Assembly (NCBI GenBank): GCA_905221605.1
Contig: CAJNDS010002746.1
Coordinates: 344,889 to 408,888 of the forward strand
Direction: 5' to 3'
Length of the DNA stretch: 64,000 bases
From: Symbiodinium natans
Taxonomy: Eukaryota; Sar; Dinophyceae; Suessiales; Symbiodiniaceae
Below are positions 51,768 to 61,371 of the stretch, in pieces. Each line of letters starts with the position of its first letter. Positions within the stretch are counted from its first letter, which is position 1. The notes beneath the pieces were generated by a model. It did not search any database and was not told where the DNA came from. It saw nothing but the letters and a program-made list of their open reading frames with translations. The position numbers and the translations under genes were made by a program.

Positions 51768-52262
51768 TTGACGTTCCCGTCACAGGAACCTCCAAAATCA
51801 GCCTTTGAGAAAAGGCAAACCATTGGTTTTCGAGGCTCCTGTGACGGGAACCTCCCAATTAAGTAGTTTGCCGGAAACTACTGAATTTGGAGGTTCCCGT
51901 GACAGGAACCTCCAAATTAAGCAGTTTCCGGGGAACTACTTAATTTGGAGGTTCCCGTCACGGGAACCTCGAAAAGAAGCGGTTTGCCTTTAAGAGGACG
52001 TCGCCTCTTAAAGGCAAACCACTGAATTTCGAGGTTACCGTGACGGGAACCTCCAAATTAAGTAGTTTCCGGGAAACTACTGAATTTGGAGGTTCCTGTC
52101 ATGGGAACCTCCAAGATCAGCGGCTTGCCTTTAAGAGGTGTCCAAATTCCGTAGTTTCCGGGAAACCACTTAATTTGGGGGTTCCCGTCACGGGAAGGCA
52201 AACTTATTTTCGAGATTCCCGTGACGGGAACCTCCAAATTCAGTAGTTTCCAGGAAACTAAT
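51768..52262. repeat. Field of nested palindromes upstream of the transposase-like gene
   Basis: Three palindromic words alternate: GAGGTTCCCGTGACGGGAAC (about eight copies), AGTAGTTTCCGGGAAACTACT-like (about six copies) and a GGTTTGCCTTTAAGAGG / CCTCTTAAAGGCAAACC pair around 51985-52020. They are joined by CTCCAAATT / AATTTGGAG, itself an inverted pair, so every unit and the units together are self-complementary. Plus-strand open frames through it are artefacts of the repetition. Confidence 0.93.
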
Positions 52263-52555
52263 CGCTTCCCCCTAGTATTGAATCACCCACTACTTTAACA
52301 ACCCCCCCTGACCCCAAACCCGGTCCGGCAGTGGCCGCCTTGGAAAGTCAAAGCGTGTACCGATTCGGGGAGCCTCGGAACCTTGAGGGTTCAGGTTTGA
52401 GGGCTGTTTTTGCAGAGAAACGATAAGAACCCGCCCCGCAATATTAAAACCCCTCTTGCGGGTTTTTACTTAGAGGGGGGGAGGCGCCCTTTTATATTAC
52501 GGGGAAACGATTAGTTCGTGTCGAGGTTGCCGTGGCAGCAGCCCACAAAAAGTAA
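52263..52555. other. Unassigned spacer
   Basis: No gene is seen. A CCCGCCCCGCAATATTAAAACCC / GGGTTTTTACTTAGAGGGGG neighbourhood at 52430-52500 is weakly self-complementary. Confidence 0.5.
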
Positions 52556-52825
52556 TTACTTTCCTTTCTTTACTACTTCACGCACTGACCTACTGAAGGC
52601 AAACTCTGTGCTTTCTGAGGTTCCCCTCAGTTGAGGTTGCCAAATGCACATGCCCATGGCTGCGCGGACGGCCCCAGAATGCACCAGAAGCCTTTGTGTG
52701 CTATTGCCTCTACGCAAACCTTTGTAGCAGCTGTCAGGCCAACCGCCTAATGTGGAGAGTGCTTTGAGTCCAACGTCTGACTCTAAAATCAGCAAAGCCG
52801 GCTCCTGACCTTGCGCTGCCAGGGC
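52556..52825 (-). CDS. Unassigned exon
   Basis: The minus frame encodes AAQGQEPALLILESDVGLKA, LSTLGGWPDSCYKGLRRG, RLLVHSGAVRAAMGMCIWQ and then to a stop at 52556. Upstream (52830-53038) the same frame reads Cys/His-rich ACTGAC-type repeats and is less convincing. No family is recognised. Confidence 0.4.
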   Translation of the reverse strand, partial: ALAAQGQEPALLILESDVGLKALSTLGGWPDSCYKGLRRGNSTQRLLVHSGAVRAAMGMCIWQPQLRGTSESTEFAFSRSVREVVKKGK

Positions 52826-53402
52826 ACGCTGTACAATGGCGGTGTGGCATATACAATATGCACTGACAACGACAGAGTGGCATGTGCAACTTGCACCGAC
52901 AATGACAAAAGGGGATGTGGACTGCACACGTGGAGGCTGCGCGCGTTGCGGGTTTTGTGCTTGCTTTGTATCGCAAGACCATCTGCCAGACAGTCCCAAG
53001 CTCAACATCTCAATTGTCTCTGTCATAAACAGAGCCACTCAAATTCAGAAGACAGAGTTCGTGCAACAAAATGCAAGAGACAATGCTCAACCAACCAACA
53101 CACAACAGGCAGTCGGGAGATGGCCTGCGCGTGCGCCATCTCGCCAGCGAAGCTAACCCCTGGCAAATGTGCAGGATGATGCTCAGAGCGCACAGTGCAC
53201 TGCCTGCTGCGTGGCTTTGAATCATTGAAAGCTGCACAGTGCTCATGTTTTCCATGGGATTTTCACGCAGAACGCCCTCTGCTATTGAAGACTGACACTG
53301 GCAATGCAAGGCATTGCCTGCGCTGAATCAGCGCACTTCTTTTGAAGAGTCTGCTTAGTCTTCACCCCGACCCAGTATGCTCGCCTGACTTGTGAGGCGG
53401 CT

Positions 53403-53671
53403 TTAGGCTGTCTTGCCCTGCGACTCCCTCACCCACTGTCGGCGGAGACTACGCATAAGGTCCGTACCCTTTTGCATAGCTCCCTCCCGCGCCAGCTGTA
53501 CCCTGGACATGGGACGGTCACTGACACTGTGTGACGGTGCGAAGGTGGAGAGGAACTGCACCGCCAAGTCCTCGCCAGCAACCTGTAGAAGATGAAGAGC
53601 CTCTTGATTGATCTTCAGATGTGGTGGGAGCATGCTCTTCACCAGGCGGTGCCACTTCTTCTGCCTTATAA
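53403..53671 (-). CDS. Histone H3-like fold exon with enlarged loop 2
   Basis: The minus strand encodes RQKKWHRLVKSMLPPHLK, INQEALHLLQVAGEDLAVQF, then an extended loop with PSHSVSDRPMSRVQ and MQKGTDLMRSLRRQWVRE, ending GKTA at 53403. Against histone H3 these line up with the start of helix 1 (FQRLVREIA), helix 2 (A..ALQEA.EAYLV.LF) and helix 3 (MPKDIQLARRIRGER), and the stop falls where H3 ends. The loop is about 11 residues longer and contains HSVSD from an ACTGACACTG motif (53521-53530). The frame also continues upstream to a Met at 53780, and a GTGAGT...AACAG pair (53672-53713) could be a 42-bp intron. An H3 or CENP-A-like variant is my best reading; a chance match is possible. Confidence 0.45.
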
Positions 53672-54135
53672 CTGTTTGAAGCAGACATGTTGACAGAAAG
53701 CCGCTCGACTCACAGTCACAACCTCTGGATGTTGTTGCAGCAAAGGAGCATGATCGAGAGGTAGTTGGTGTGCCTGCCATAGCAAGAGATCTCGTCTTCC
53801 ACGTGGCGTTTGTACTTTCTGCCCTTGTTGGTCGTGGGCTTGACCTGGCGTATGTTTCAAGCTACAACGTGGGCAGCATGCGAAGGACAGCCCGGCAACC
53901 TGTGAAGCAGATGCGGAGCACAAACTTTGCTTCCCACGCGCTCGGAAGGATGGAGCCTGCGGGAGTAATGAAGTGTCGTGTAACTGAGGCAAAGCATGGA
54001 GAACAAAGACTCGCAGCCCGGCCTGTGCTGACACTGACTTCTCAGAGGTGTCAGCTGGGTTACGCTCCTACAAGCGGGCACGCCAAGCTGCCGTGCCAGA
54101 CTGCCTTTCTCCTTTGCAAGGCTGCGGCGCCTGCT

Positions 54136-54534
54136 TCACCTGCAGTAGAATGCCACGCACCAAAGGTTCCCGGGGCGCCGCTTCCTTCCATACGAACATC
54201 GTCGCTTGCAAGCCGTAGCCACGCAACTGCTGGCTACAGGAATGGTCTCCTGGTCGGGACCTTTTTTGCCGCTGCGAGATGCCGCCTTCTCAATCTTCAC
54301 GATTTGCTCCTCACTTGGACACTCCAGGACACACCGAGCCGCGGCTGTTTGTGACTTGCTTCCGGTCCTTCTTAACACGCACGAAGTGTGTGCCAGAGCT
54401 TGCTTGCGCCTGCAGGCTTTAGTGGGTGTTTCAGGGGTCGGTGCACCATTTCCCTGCCTGCATCTTTGACCGCATGCTCGCAGCAGCAGGAACTTCGACC
54501 GATCTAAAGCTGAGAGCTTAAACCGATCTGACAC
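54136..54534 (-). CDS. Unassigned basic exon
   Basis: The minus frame reads CRRKQALAHTSCVLRRTGSK, CVLECPSEEQIVKIEKAAS, RSGKKGPDQETIPVASS and CKRRCSYGRKRRPGNL. Basic and protein-like; it could be an upstream exon of the H3-like piece. No domain was recognised. Confidence 0.35.
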   Translation of the reverse strand: MSDRFKLSALDRSKFLLLRACGQRCRQGNGAPTPETPTKACRRKQALAHTSCVLRRTGSKSQTAAARCVLECPSEEQIVKIEKAASRSGKKGPDQETIPVASSCVATACKRRCSYGRKRRPGNLWCVAFYCR

Positions 54535-54717
54535 CGAGACTCCATGGCCAGCGTGAGGGCAAATGTCCGTAATGAGAACTGGGCAAGTCCGGCGAAGTCA
54601 AAAACAGGCCAGGAAGTCGATGCTTGACGACTGACACTGACCTGGGGACATGCGCAGGCTCCATGCTTCCCATGAAGTTCAGACATGGGGCACGCAGGCA
54701 GAAACCACAGTACACAC

Positions 54718-54738
54718 CCACCCACACACACACACCCA

Positions 54739-54774
<36 letters not shown>

Positions 54775-54795
54775 CACGCACACTCACAGACACAG
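54718..54795. repeat. CACG/CACA microsatellite
   Basis: (ACCC)(AC)n(CACG)n tetranucleotide run. Open frames through it on both strands are artefacts. Confidence 0.95.
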
Positions 54796-55008
54796 GGGGC
54801 TCTTTTGTCCGAACCCGACGCATGGTTCTGCCCAAGGCACACGGCGAATGCGAGCCTCCAGCCCAGCTGCTACGTGTGCCCTGATCTTCTAAAAAATGGA
54901 CTGCTGCGATGCATAATGATGCGAAGTGATGAAAGAGACAAAGGTTATCACGACTTGAATCCAAGGAACCATGAAGTACTGAAGTCAACTCCTGTACTCG
55001 CAGCATCA

Positions 55009-55339
55009 GACTGACACTGGCAGCACTGACAAAACCAGCCGGTATCCCTCAATCTGCCCTATGGCCGAGCGCTCACGGGGAACCTGACACGCTGCTTGCC
55101 GGGCGCTTCTGGCCCTTGCTGTCCTCGCCAAGGCACTCCTGGACGGTGTGCTCCGATGTAGCTTGAACCATAGTCGCCACTTCTGCATCACGCATGCGCT
55201 GCAACAGCTCCTCCTTCTTTTCCTGGACTGAGGCCTCCTCGTCTTTCAGGTCGTCGAGCACAGCTTGTGCATCCAATTGACGAGTGTGGATGTTCTGCAG
55301 GCACTGATTCAGGAAATGCAGTCTCTGACTGTCCTGCAC
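55009..55339 (-). CDS. Coiled-coil exon, 3' end of a gene
   Basis: The minus frame encodes QRLHFLNQCLQNIHTRQL, DAQAVLDDLKDEEASVQEK and KEELLQRMRDAEVATMVQA, then EDSKGQKRPASSVSGSP and a stop near 55073. Heptad-like and charged, it is a clear coiled coil. SSVSGSP is next to ACTGAC motifs (55010-55030). It probably belongs with 55309-56399. Confidence 0.55.
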
Positions 55340-55560
55340 AAGTTACTGCGCAAGCACTTTGGTCCACACAAAAGGTGAAATTTGCATGCGTGAATGCCAT
55401 ATGCCCCAATGTCCTGGAACGCCCGTGGTGTCACAGGGGTTGTGCAGCGCAGATTGATATTCATGCAAATCTCTGACACTGACCAGAAATCGGTCGTGTG
55501 GAGAGCCTCGCCCGTGCGCACATAACTGAACGGGCACATGGGGCTAACCCCCTTTGACTG
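55320..55560 (-). CDS. Exon of the coiled-coil gene (tentative)
   Basis: The minus frame reads FWSVSEICMNINLRCTTPV and AFQDIGAYGIHACKFHLL. WSVSE is encoded by the CACTGACCAG motif (55475-55489). Borders are unclear. Confidence 0.35.
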
Positions 55561-55631
55561 GTGCTCCAAGAACACGGGAAAGTCCGCTGCATCGAACTGC
55601 TTGAGCTTGATCCTACGCTATCAGATTACAC

Positions 55632-55840
55632 TCAGACCCATGAGGTATTAATCGCCATGCGAGGATAGAAAACCTGAATGCTGCAGCTGAGGATCTCAGT
55701 GACTGCACCTCGCAGCACCACCCACGACAAGAAACCAAGTTGTTGGAGGTCGGAAAAGAATATTTCGGGCTGCCCTTCGAAGTTCGCCTTCAGGGCATTT
55801 TTCAGAACGACCCTGACCACCTGATCATGCGCCAATGTGT
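55632..55840 (-). CDS. Exon of the coiled-coil gene
   Basis: It encodes DQVVRVVLKNALKANFEGQ, PEIFFSDLQQLGFLSWVVL and RGAVTEILSCSIQVFYPRM. Protein-like helix/strand pattern, no known domain. The frame continues to a stop at 55632. Confidence 0.45.
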
Positions 55841-55967
55841 CTGCCAGTTGAAAGTAGCGCCAGGAGTTCTGGTTGTTGCCGTTACCGACACTGGTCCCCT
55901 GGGTTGCAGATTGATAAGAAAGGACCTGAAAGAGAAAACTAGCTTGAGCTGAATGACTTCTGACTGG

Positions 55968-56399
55968 CTAGCTGAGGCTCCCATTGCACGGTGCAGGTGT
56001 AGTGCAAGAAGCTGAAGTCCTCCTCGGACGCCTGCGTGCCCCATTGCAGATGTTGCACTTCATAGTACGATGCCACTTCATCAAGTGAATCAAGTGCTGT
56101 TGTCCGATCTTGTGTGAGGATGTATTTGTTTTATCTTCTGGCGGTAAACTGGCCTTGTGGGGAAGGGGCACCTGGAAAACCCTGCCGTCAACCGTTGTCA
56201 ATGCCTTTCGCTCGAACGATTTCTGGAATTGGAGACAACGGCATTCGACGATGCTGAAGTTGCGGTCTCCGGAGAGGATATCCATGCCCTTACGCTTGCG
56301 GAACTGAATCGAGCGCGGCTCGCCAGTCAGGGTCAGCGCGAAGCCCAGCCTCATGTCCACAACACCACCCCCTCCTGCCATCAATCTGCACCGAGCCAT
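55968..56399 (-). CDS. First exon of the coiled-coil gene (tentative)
   Basis: The minus frame starts MARCRLMAGGGGVVDMRLG. It contains GMDILSGDRNFSIVECRCLQ, FERKALTTVDGRVFQVPLP and HLIHLMKWHRTMKCNICNG. A C-x2-C (CNIC) is present, but no full zinc motif. Upstream lies the hairpin-repeat region (56.4-58.2 kb). Confidence 0.45.
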   Translation of the reverse strand: MARCRLMAGGGGVVDMRLGFALTLTGEPRSIQFRKRKGMDILSGDRNFSIVECRCLQFQKSFERKALTTVDGRVFQVPLPHKASLPPEDKTNTSSHKIGQQHLIHLMKWHRTMKCNICNGARRRPRRTSASCTTPAPCNGSLS

Positions 56400-56421
56400 G
56401 TTTCGGTCAGCAGTACATTAA

Positions 56422-58215
56422 GTTTTGAAGTGCTCTGTTCCACAGAGAAACCGCACAAAATCACATTTCGGCACCCTGAAAATGCGATTTTGGCTGCTTT
56501 TCACTTCATTTTCCTCTGGGCACATTTTTGGGTAGTGGTTGCGGATTTCTAGTGCTGTGTCTGTTCCACAGAAAAACCGCTCAAAATCGCATTTTCGCGC
56601 CCTGAAAATGCGATTTTGGCTGCTTTCACACCTGTTTTCTAACATCAAGAACACCTCGCTGGAGAGTACGGTGCAATTCCTCTCCGTCCTCTCTAGTGAG
56701 GTCTTTATTGTGTCTTCGTTTTCACAGAAAAACAGGTGTGAAAGCAGCCAAAATCAGATTTTCAGGGTGCGCACATGCAATTTTGAACGGTTTCCCTCGA
56801 ACAGACAGAGCACAAGTGAAAAACCAATCGCTCTTCTAGAGAAGGATCCGAAAGAATGCTCGTCCAGCATACATTCTGCAACACATTCAGGCTTGCTCAA
56901 AAGCGTGTGTTTTCGAGCGATCTGTCTTTGCTAAAGAGAAAGCACTCGAAAACGCATTTTCGCGCCCTGAAAATTTGATTTTGGCTGCTTTTTCACATCA
57001 TTTTCCTCGGCGCAAATGCCCGCAAGGATCCGAAAGACTACAGGTTCAGGGCTGCTGGATGAACAGATGCTAGAAATGCGATTGTTTTTGTTCTGGTGCT
57101 TTGTCTGTGCCACAGAGAAACCGCTCAAAATCGCATTTTCGCACCCTGAAAATGCGATTTTGGCTGCTTTCACACCAGTTTTCTGACATAAGGAAACACC
57201 TCGCTGGAAAGGACGGTGTAAATTTATGATCCGAAAGAATACAGGTTCAGTATTCAGGGCTACTCAATGGAACCGATGCTAGAAAAGCGCTTGGATTTTT
57301 GGCGCTCTGTCTGTTCCACAGAGAAACCGCTCAAAATCGCATTTTCGCGCCCTGAAAATGCGATTTTGGCTGCTTTCACACCTGCTTTCCTTCTATGAAA
57401 ACGAAGACACAATAAAGACCTCACTAGAGAGGACGGAGAGGAATTTGCACCGTCCTCTCCAGCGAGGTGTTCCTTATGTTAGAAAACAGGTGTGAAAACA
57501 GCCAAAATCGCATTTTCAGGGCGCGAAAATGCGATTTTGAGCGGTTTTTCTGTGGAACAGACATAGCACAAATAAAAAAATCGCTTTTCTAGCATCGGTT
57601 CCATTGAGCAGCCCTGTAACTGCACTCGTTCGGATCATCAAGTAGCACCGTCCTCTCCAGCGAGGTGTTCCTTATGTTAGAAATGAGGTGTGAAAACAGC
57701 CAAAATCGCATTTTCAGGGTGCGAAAATGCGATTTTGAGCGGTTTCCCTGTGGAACAGACAGAGCACCAAAAATCCAAGCGCTTTTCTAGCATCTGTCTC
57801 ACCCAGCAGCCCTGAATACTGAACCTGTATTCTTTCGGATCATAAATTTGCACCGTCCTTTCCAGCGAGGTGTCTCCTTATGTTAGAAAACAGGTGGAGC
57901 TAAACCCCAAGAACAAACACGACATGACTTGCCGGATGAAGGTACAATCATGTCGCCCAAAATAACATTCTTCATGCCGAAGAAAAAATAGAGAGAAAAT
58001 ATTCCATCAGTAAGTCTACAAATCACCGGTAACCCGCTCTTATAAAGCTTGACGCATTCGTGAAATGCGCGCGCGCAATGAGAAAGCGCATGTGAGGGAT
58101 GCGCGTGCGCGTGCGCGCATCCAGGAAAATGATGTAAAAAGCATTTTCAGGGCGCCACAATGTGATTTTGAGCGGTTTCTCTGTGGAACAGACAGAGCAC
58201 TAAAAAACCGAGCTT
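56422..58215. repeat. Hairpin-core repeat, at least eight copies in both orientations
   Basis: The core is AAAATCGCATTTTC-GCGCCCT-GAAAATGCGATTTT: 14-bp arms around a 7-nt loop. It is preceded by CTGT.CCACAGAGAAACCGC and followed by GGCTGCTTTCACACC. Forward copies start near 56430, 56555, 56940, 57100 and 57310; inverted copies are near 56735, 57490, 57690 and 58135. A longer companion (ACACCTCGCTGGAGAGGACGG, then GATCCGAAAGAATACAGG) accompanies several copies, so arms of 200-300 bp face each other. No convincing gene lies in this region. Confidence 0.93.
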
Positions 58216-58527
58216 TTTTTGTACTGCTGACCGAAACATGGCTTGCAGACACATGGCTTGGATACCGATTTTGATCACACTCGTTAGGGTCAGAGCCCCT
58301 ACGAAGAGCAACAATTCTCGGGCTGACGAGGCACCGTTCAGGACCTCAAAAAAAGGTAGGGCTAGACACCCAAGTTGGGCGGGGGACACCTCATTTTCAA
58401 CCACCCCCGGCCGGGCCCACTCCCCACACCCCTGTTGTTCAACCTTACGGTTGGTAAGAGAGTCAGGCTAGCTCCTACGGGCTAGCTTTCGTGACATGTT
58501 TATGAGCATCCATTCCCGCGCGCGCGA

Positions 58528-58611
58528 ACCAGGAAAGACCGCCAAAAACGTGATGCGCGCGCGCGCGCGCGCGCGCGCGCGCGCATCACGTTTTTGGCGG
58601 ACTTTCCTGGT
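58528..58611. repeat. 84-bp palindrome with alternating GC centre
   Basis: ACCAGGAAAG.CCGCCAAAAACGTGATG on the left and its reverse complement on the right flank a run of about 28 alternating C/G bases. Arms match except for one base. The centre can adopt Z-DNA and the whole can extrude a cruciform. Related CGCGCG words flank it at 58515 and 58065-58115. Confidence 0.95.
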
Positions 58612-58649
58612 GCACCCGCGAAACGAACACACCCAACAAAAAAACCCAT

Positions 58650-58704
58650 TGGGGCCCCCCACCCTCCTCCCCCCCTCCACCCCCCTTCTCCCCCCCCCCC
58701 CTCC
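58650..58704. repeat. Polypyrimidine tract
   Basis: C/T-only stretch with C runs of up to 12. Frames through it read only proline or glycine. Confidence 0.9.
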
Positions 58705-58791
58705 AGTAAACAACCCTGAAAAGAGAATCTTGCTAAGCATGCTGCACATCACAAGCAGAGCTTTCAGGGAGGGATCGGACTGGCGTCAAAC

Positions 58792-59190
58792 TCAACCGGC
58801 GCAAGATGAGATGCAGCCGGGAAGCGCCTGTGCCTCCCTCTTCTCGTGGGCTGTGAGGGATTCACCCATGGTCGGGTAAAACCTGGAGCAGGGACCCCTC
58901 CAGCTCCCCAACACAGCAGTGAAGCTGCAAACAACAATGGCCAACTCAGCTTGGAACAGCATGTGGCTCAGAGTACCGTTACGGTAGTGCATGAACTCCT
59001 CGGAGGTAAGTGCGCAGAAGCCCTGCTTCTCCATGGCCAGTGTAAGGAGAGTGGGCAAGGACACGACAAGCAGCTGTTCTCGGGATGCTCGGCTGCAATC
59101 ATTATCCCAGCGACTGACACTGACTGGTCCACTGCCGCATGCTAGGCATCGGTCAAAAAGCACGCTAAAACACTCCCCTCTCTCTGTCAC
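58792..59190 (-). CDS. Unassigned exon
   Basis: The minus frame reads PVSVSRWDNDCSRASREQL, VVSLPTLLTLAMEKQGFCA, LTSEEFMHYRNGTLSHMLF and QAELAIVVCSFTAVLGSW. Partly hydrophobic. PVSVSR is encoded by an ACTGACACTGAC motif (59113-59124). No domain was recognised. Confidence 0.4.
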   Translation of the reverse strand: MTERGECFSVLFDRCLACGSGPVSVSRWDNDCSRASREQLLVVSLPTLLTLAMEKQGFCALTSEEFMHYRNGTLSHMLFQAELAIVVCSFTAVLGSWRGPCSRFYPTMGESLTAHEKREAQALPGCISSCAG

Positions 59191-59256
59191 AGGTACTCGA
59201 AGACCCTAAACTCTCTTTTGCATTCAGGTCTCTGGCAAACCCTAAAACCCTGAACC

Positions 59257-59598
59257 CTAACACTTAGAACTGCTGGCGGTATCTTTATGTGTAGAATGCC
59301 TTAGCACGTTCTCAGAAACCCTTCTTACCAACGCTACCGAACATGTTGGCACCCTTCCAAACCATCGGAACCGTTCCGAAGAATCCAGTCGTAGCTTGAA
59401 GAATGAATGGGACAAATAGATCCTGGGATCAGCGTAATGGCTCCAGAGACCATTCCAGCAAGGACCGACACCCGACCGTAACACACAGACCACCAGCTCA
59501 TCTAAGCTAAAACCCTTCGGGCTGTAGGGTTTCGGGGAATGGGCTGCCTGGGTGCACTCAAGTCTGCGTGAGGGCCAGGCAGGAGAGAAGGTCACCAC
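59257..59598 (-). CDS. Duplicated open frame, unit 1 (tentative)
   Basis: A minus frame of 113 codons starting MVTFSPAWPSRRLECTQA. It is open in both units of the duplication, but since the units are recent this is weak evidence of coding. No family is recognised. Confidence 0.2.
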   Translation of the reverse strand: MVTFSPAWPSRRLECTQAAHSPKPYSPKGFSLDELVVCVLRSGVGPCWNGLWSHYADPRIYLSHSFFKLRLDSSERFRWFGRVPTCSVALVRRVSENVLRHSTHKDTASSSKC

Positions 59599-59823
59599 GT
59601 ATGACCTTCGGGCGCAACAGCCGGCTGCATGCGTGCTGAATCACAAATGCTGGACACTGATTTTACTGAGTATCGTGAGTCACTGGACATGGGAGCGCAA
59701 AAACGATGTGTAGTGTCTGAGCACAACAGCCGAGGCCCCCCGCCCGGATGCGCAGGAGCATTGCCATGGAAAGGCCTCAAGGAATCGAAAGAATGCGCGA
59801 ACGCACAGCTAAAACCCTGAACC

Positions 59824-60174
59824 CTAACACTTAGAACTGCTGGCGGTATCTTTATGTGAAGAGTGCCTTAGCAGCCTTAGCACGTTCTCAGAAACCGTTC
59901 TTACCAACGCTACCGAACATGTTGGCACCTTTCCAAACCATCGGAACCGTTCCGAAGAATCCAGTCGCAGCTTGAAGAATGAATGGGACAAATAGATCCG
60001 GGGATCAGCATAATGGCTCCAGAGACCATTCCAGCAAGGACCGACACCCGACCGTAACACACAGACCACCAGCTCATCTAAGCTAAAACCCTTTGGGCTG
60101 TAGGGTTTCGGGGAATGGGCTGCCTTGGTGCACTCAAGTCTGCATGAGGGCCAGGCAGGAGAGAAGGTCACCAC
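59824..60174 (-). CDS. Duplicated open frame, unit 2 (tentative)
   Basis: It is the counterpart of 59257-59598. The 9-bp gain keeps the frame and adds LLR to the C-terminal part. Same caution applies. Confidence 0.2.
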   Translation of the reverse strand: MVTFSPAWPSCRLECTKAAHSPKPYSPKGFSLDELVVCVLRSGVGPCWNGLWSHYADPRIYLSHSFFKLRLDSSERFRWFGKVPTCSVALVRTVSENVLRLLRHSSHKDTASSSKC

Positions 60175-60893
60175 GTATGACCTTCGGGCGCAACACCCGG
60201 CTGCATGCGTGCTGAATCACAAATGCTGGACACTGATTTTACTGAGTATCGTGAGTCATTGGACATGGGAGCGCAAAAACGATGTGTAGTGTCTGAGCAC
60301 AACAAGCGAGGCCCCCCGCCCGGATGCGCAGGAGCATTGCCATGGAAGGCCTCAAGGAATCGAAAGAATGCGCGAACGCACAGCGCAAAGCACATTCGCT
60401 CTCCTGCAGCAGGTGCAAGTAGACACGCAGAAGCAGGAACTTTTTTGCTCCCACGTCGCAGGAGTCTGCCGGACTGACACTGCGGCAGCTATGGTCTGCA
60501 AAACGTGTCCATGCGCCACGCGCCCCCTGGCTGTCATTAAATTTTGGGATAGATAGAACATTATTCTTTTTTGGGATAGATAGAATAGAACGAGTGTGAG
60601 AAAGTGTCATAAAGCCTACAAAGACACGGGCACTGACACTGACACAGACGGAGTATCATCTACTGTACTGGCCCTGGCTGCCTCACGTGCCCTTGCCCGT
60701 CGCTGTTGAAGTAGAGGCCGATCGTGTGCGCAGCGAGCGAACATCATCCCAGTGAAATCTTCATGGCTGTTGGGGATGGAAAGGGCGTGGAACCTTGGAC
60801 GCAATTACGATGGAAGATTTCTCTGTTCTTGCCCTGCAAACACTGGCCACTCAGTAGCTAAGAAGCAGCAGCAGGGCTTGGCGAACACGTCCT

Positions 60894-61371
60894 TCATAGC
60901 CAAAGTCGCCGAGGTCCTCCACGCTCCTGTGAACATCTTCTGTGATGTGGAGGTCGGCCAGGATTTCGGACCTCAGATCCCACAGTCGCACCCAAGCGAA
61001 AGCATGACTCATGCGACGCGGGTAGCCTTATGTAAGCGGGGGCGACAGCACTTCTTATTGCACCGAGCTGCACCACTGCATCTCCCAAATCAAGGTCTTC
61101 TTCTTCTCCGGAGGGGTTGTCGTCGCGCCAGAACTTCTGCCTCGGGACAAATGATGGCACACCACCCTAAACATGTCTCTGTCGATTTACCCGAACTGCA
61201 GAGGAGATACTCATCAGAGCTCTGCTGCTGCTGCTGTTGCGGCCGTTGCCACGAGTTGTAATTGTCCGTGGAGGATTGCCCAGCCCAGCCACGGTTGTCC
61301 TTGGTTCCGGGCACCGGCAGAGGAGAAAGAATGCTGTGGCTGAGAACGATAATATTTGGTGGGAGAGGCAC
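60894..61371 (-). CDS. Unassigned Gln-rich exon(s)
   Basis: The minus strand reads KDNRGWAGQSSTDNYNSW, QRPQQQQQQSSDEYLLC (a six-Gln run from a CTG repeat at 61221-61238), and then, in a second frame, RQKFWRDDNPSGEEEDLDL and GDAVVQLGAIRSAV. Disordered and regulatory-protein-like. A competing plus frame (60752-61261) reads poorly. Confidence 0.35.

Larger units (their letters stand above)
59244..60384. repeat. Tandem duplication of a ~570-bp unit
   Basis: Unit 1 is 59244-59809 and unit 2 is 59811-60384. They are about 97% alike, with a 9-bp gain (CCTTAGCAG) in unit 2. Each unit begins with the telomere-like words AAAACCCTGAACCCTAACAC, so the junction could have formed at that short homology. 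The second unit runs on into unique sequence at GCGCAAAGC. Confidence 0.93.

Noticed and set aside
51805-52246. Plus-strand open frames (repeated NLQ...ETTEFGGS phrases)
   Set aside because: They read through the palindrome field, so the peptide repetition reflects the DNA repetition.
60752-61261. 169-codon plus-strand frame
   Set aside because: The Cys run at the end is a CTG repeat, and the minus strand over the same bases reads as a more protein-like acidic/Gln-rich sequence. All other convincing genes are also on the minus strand.
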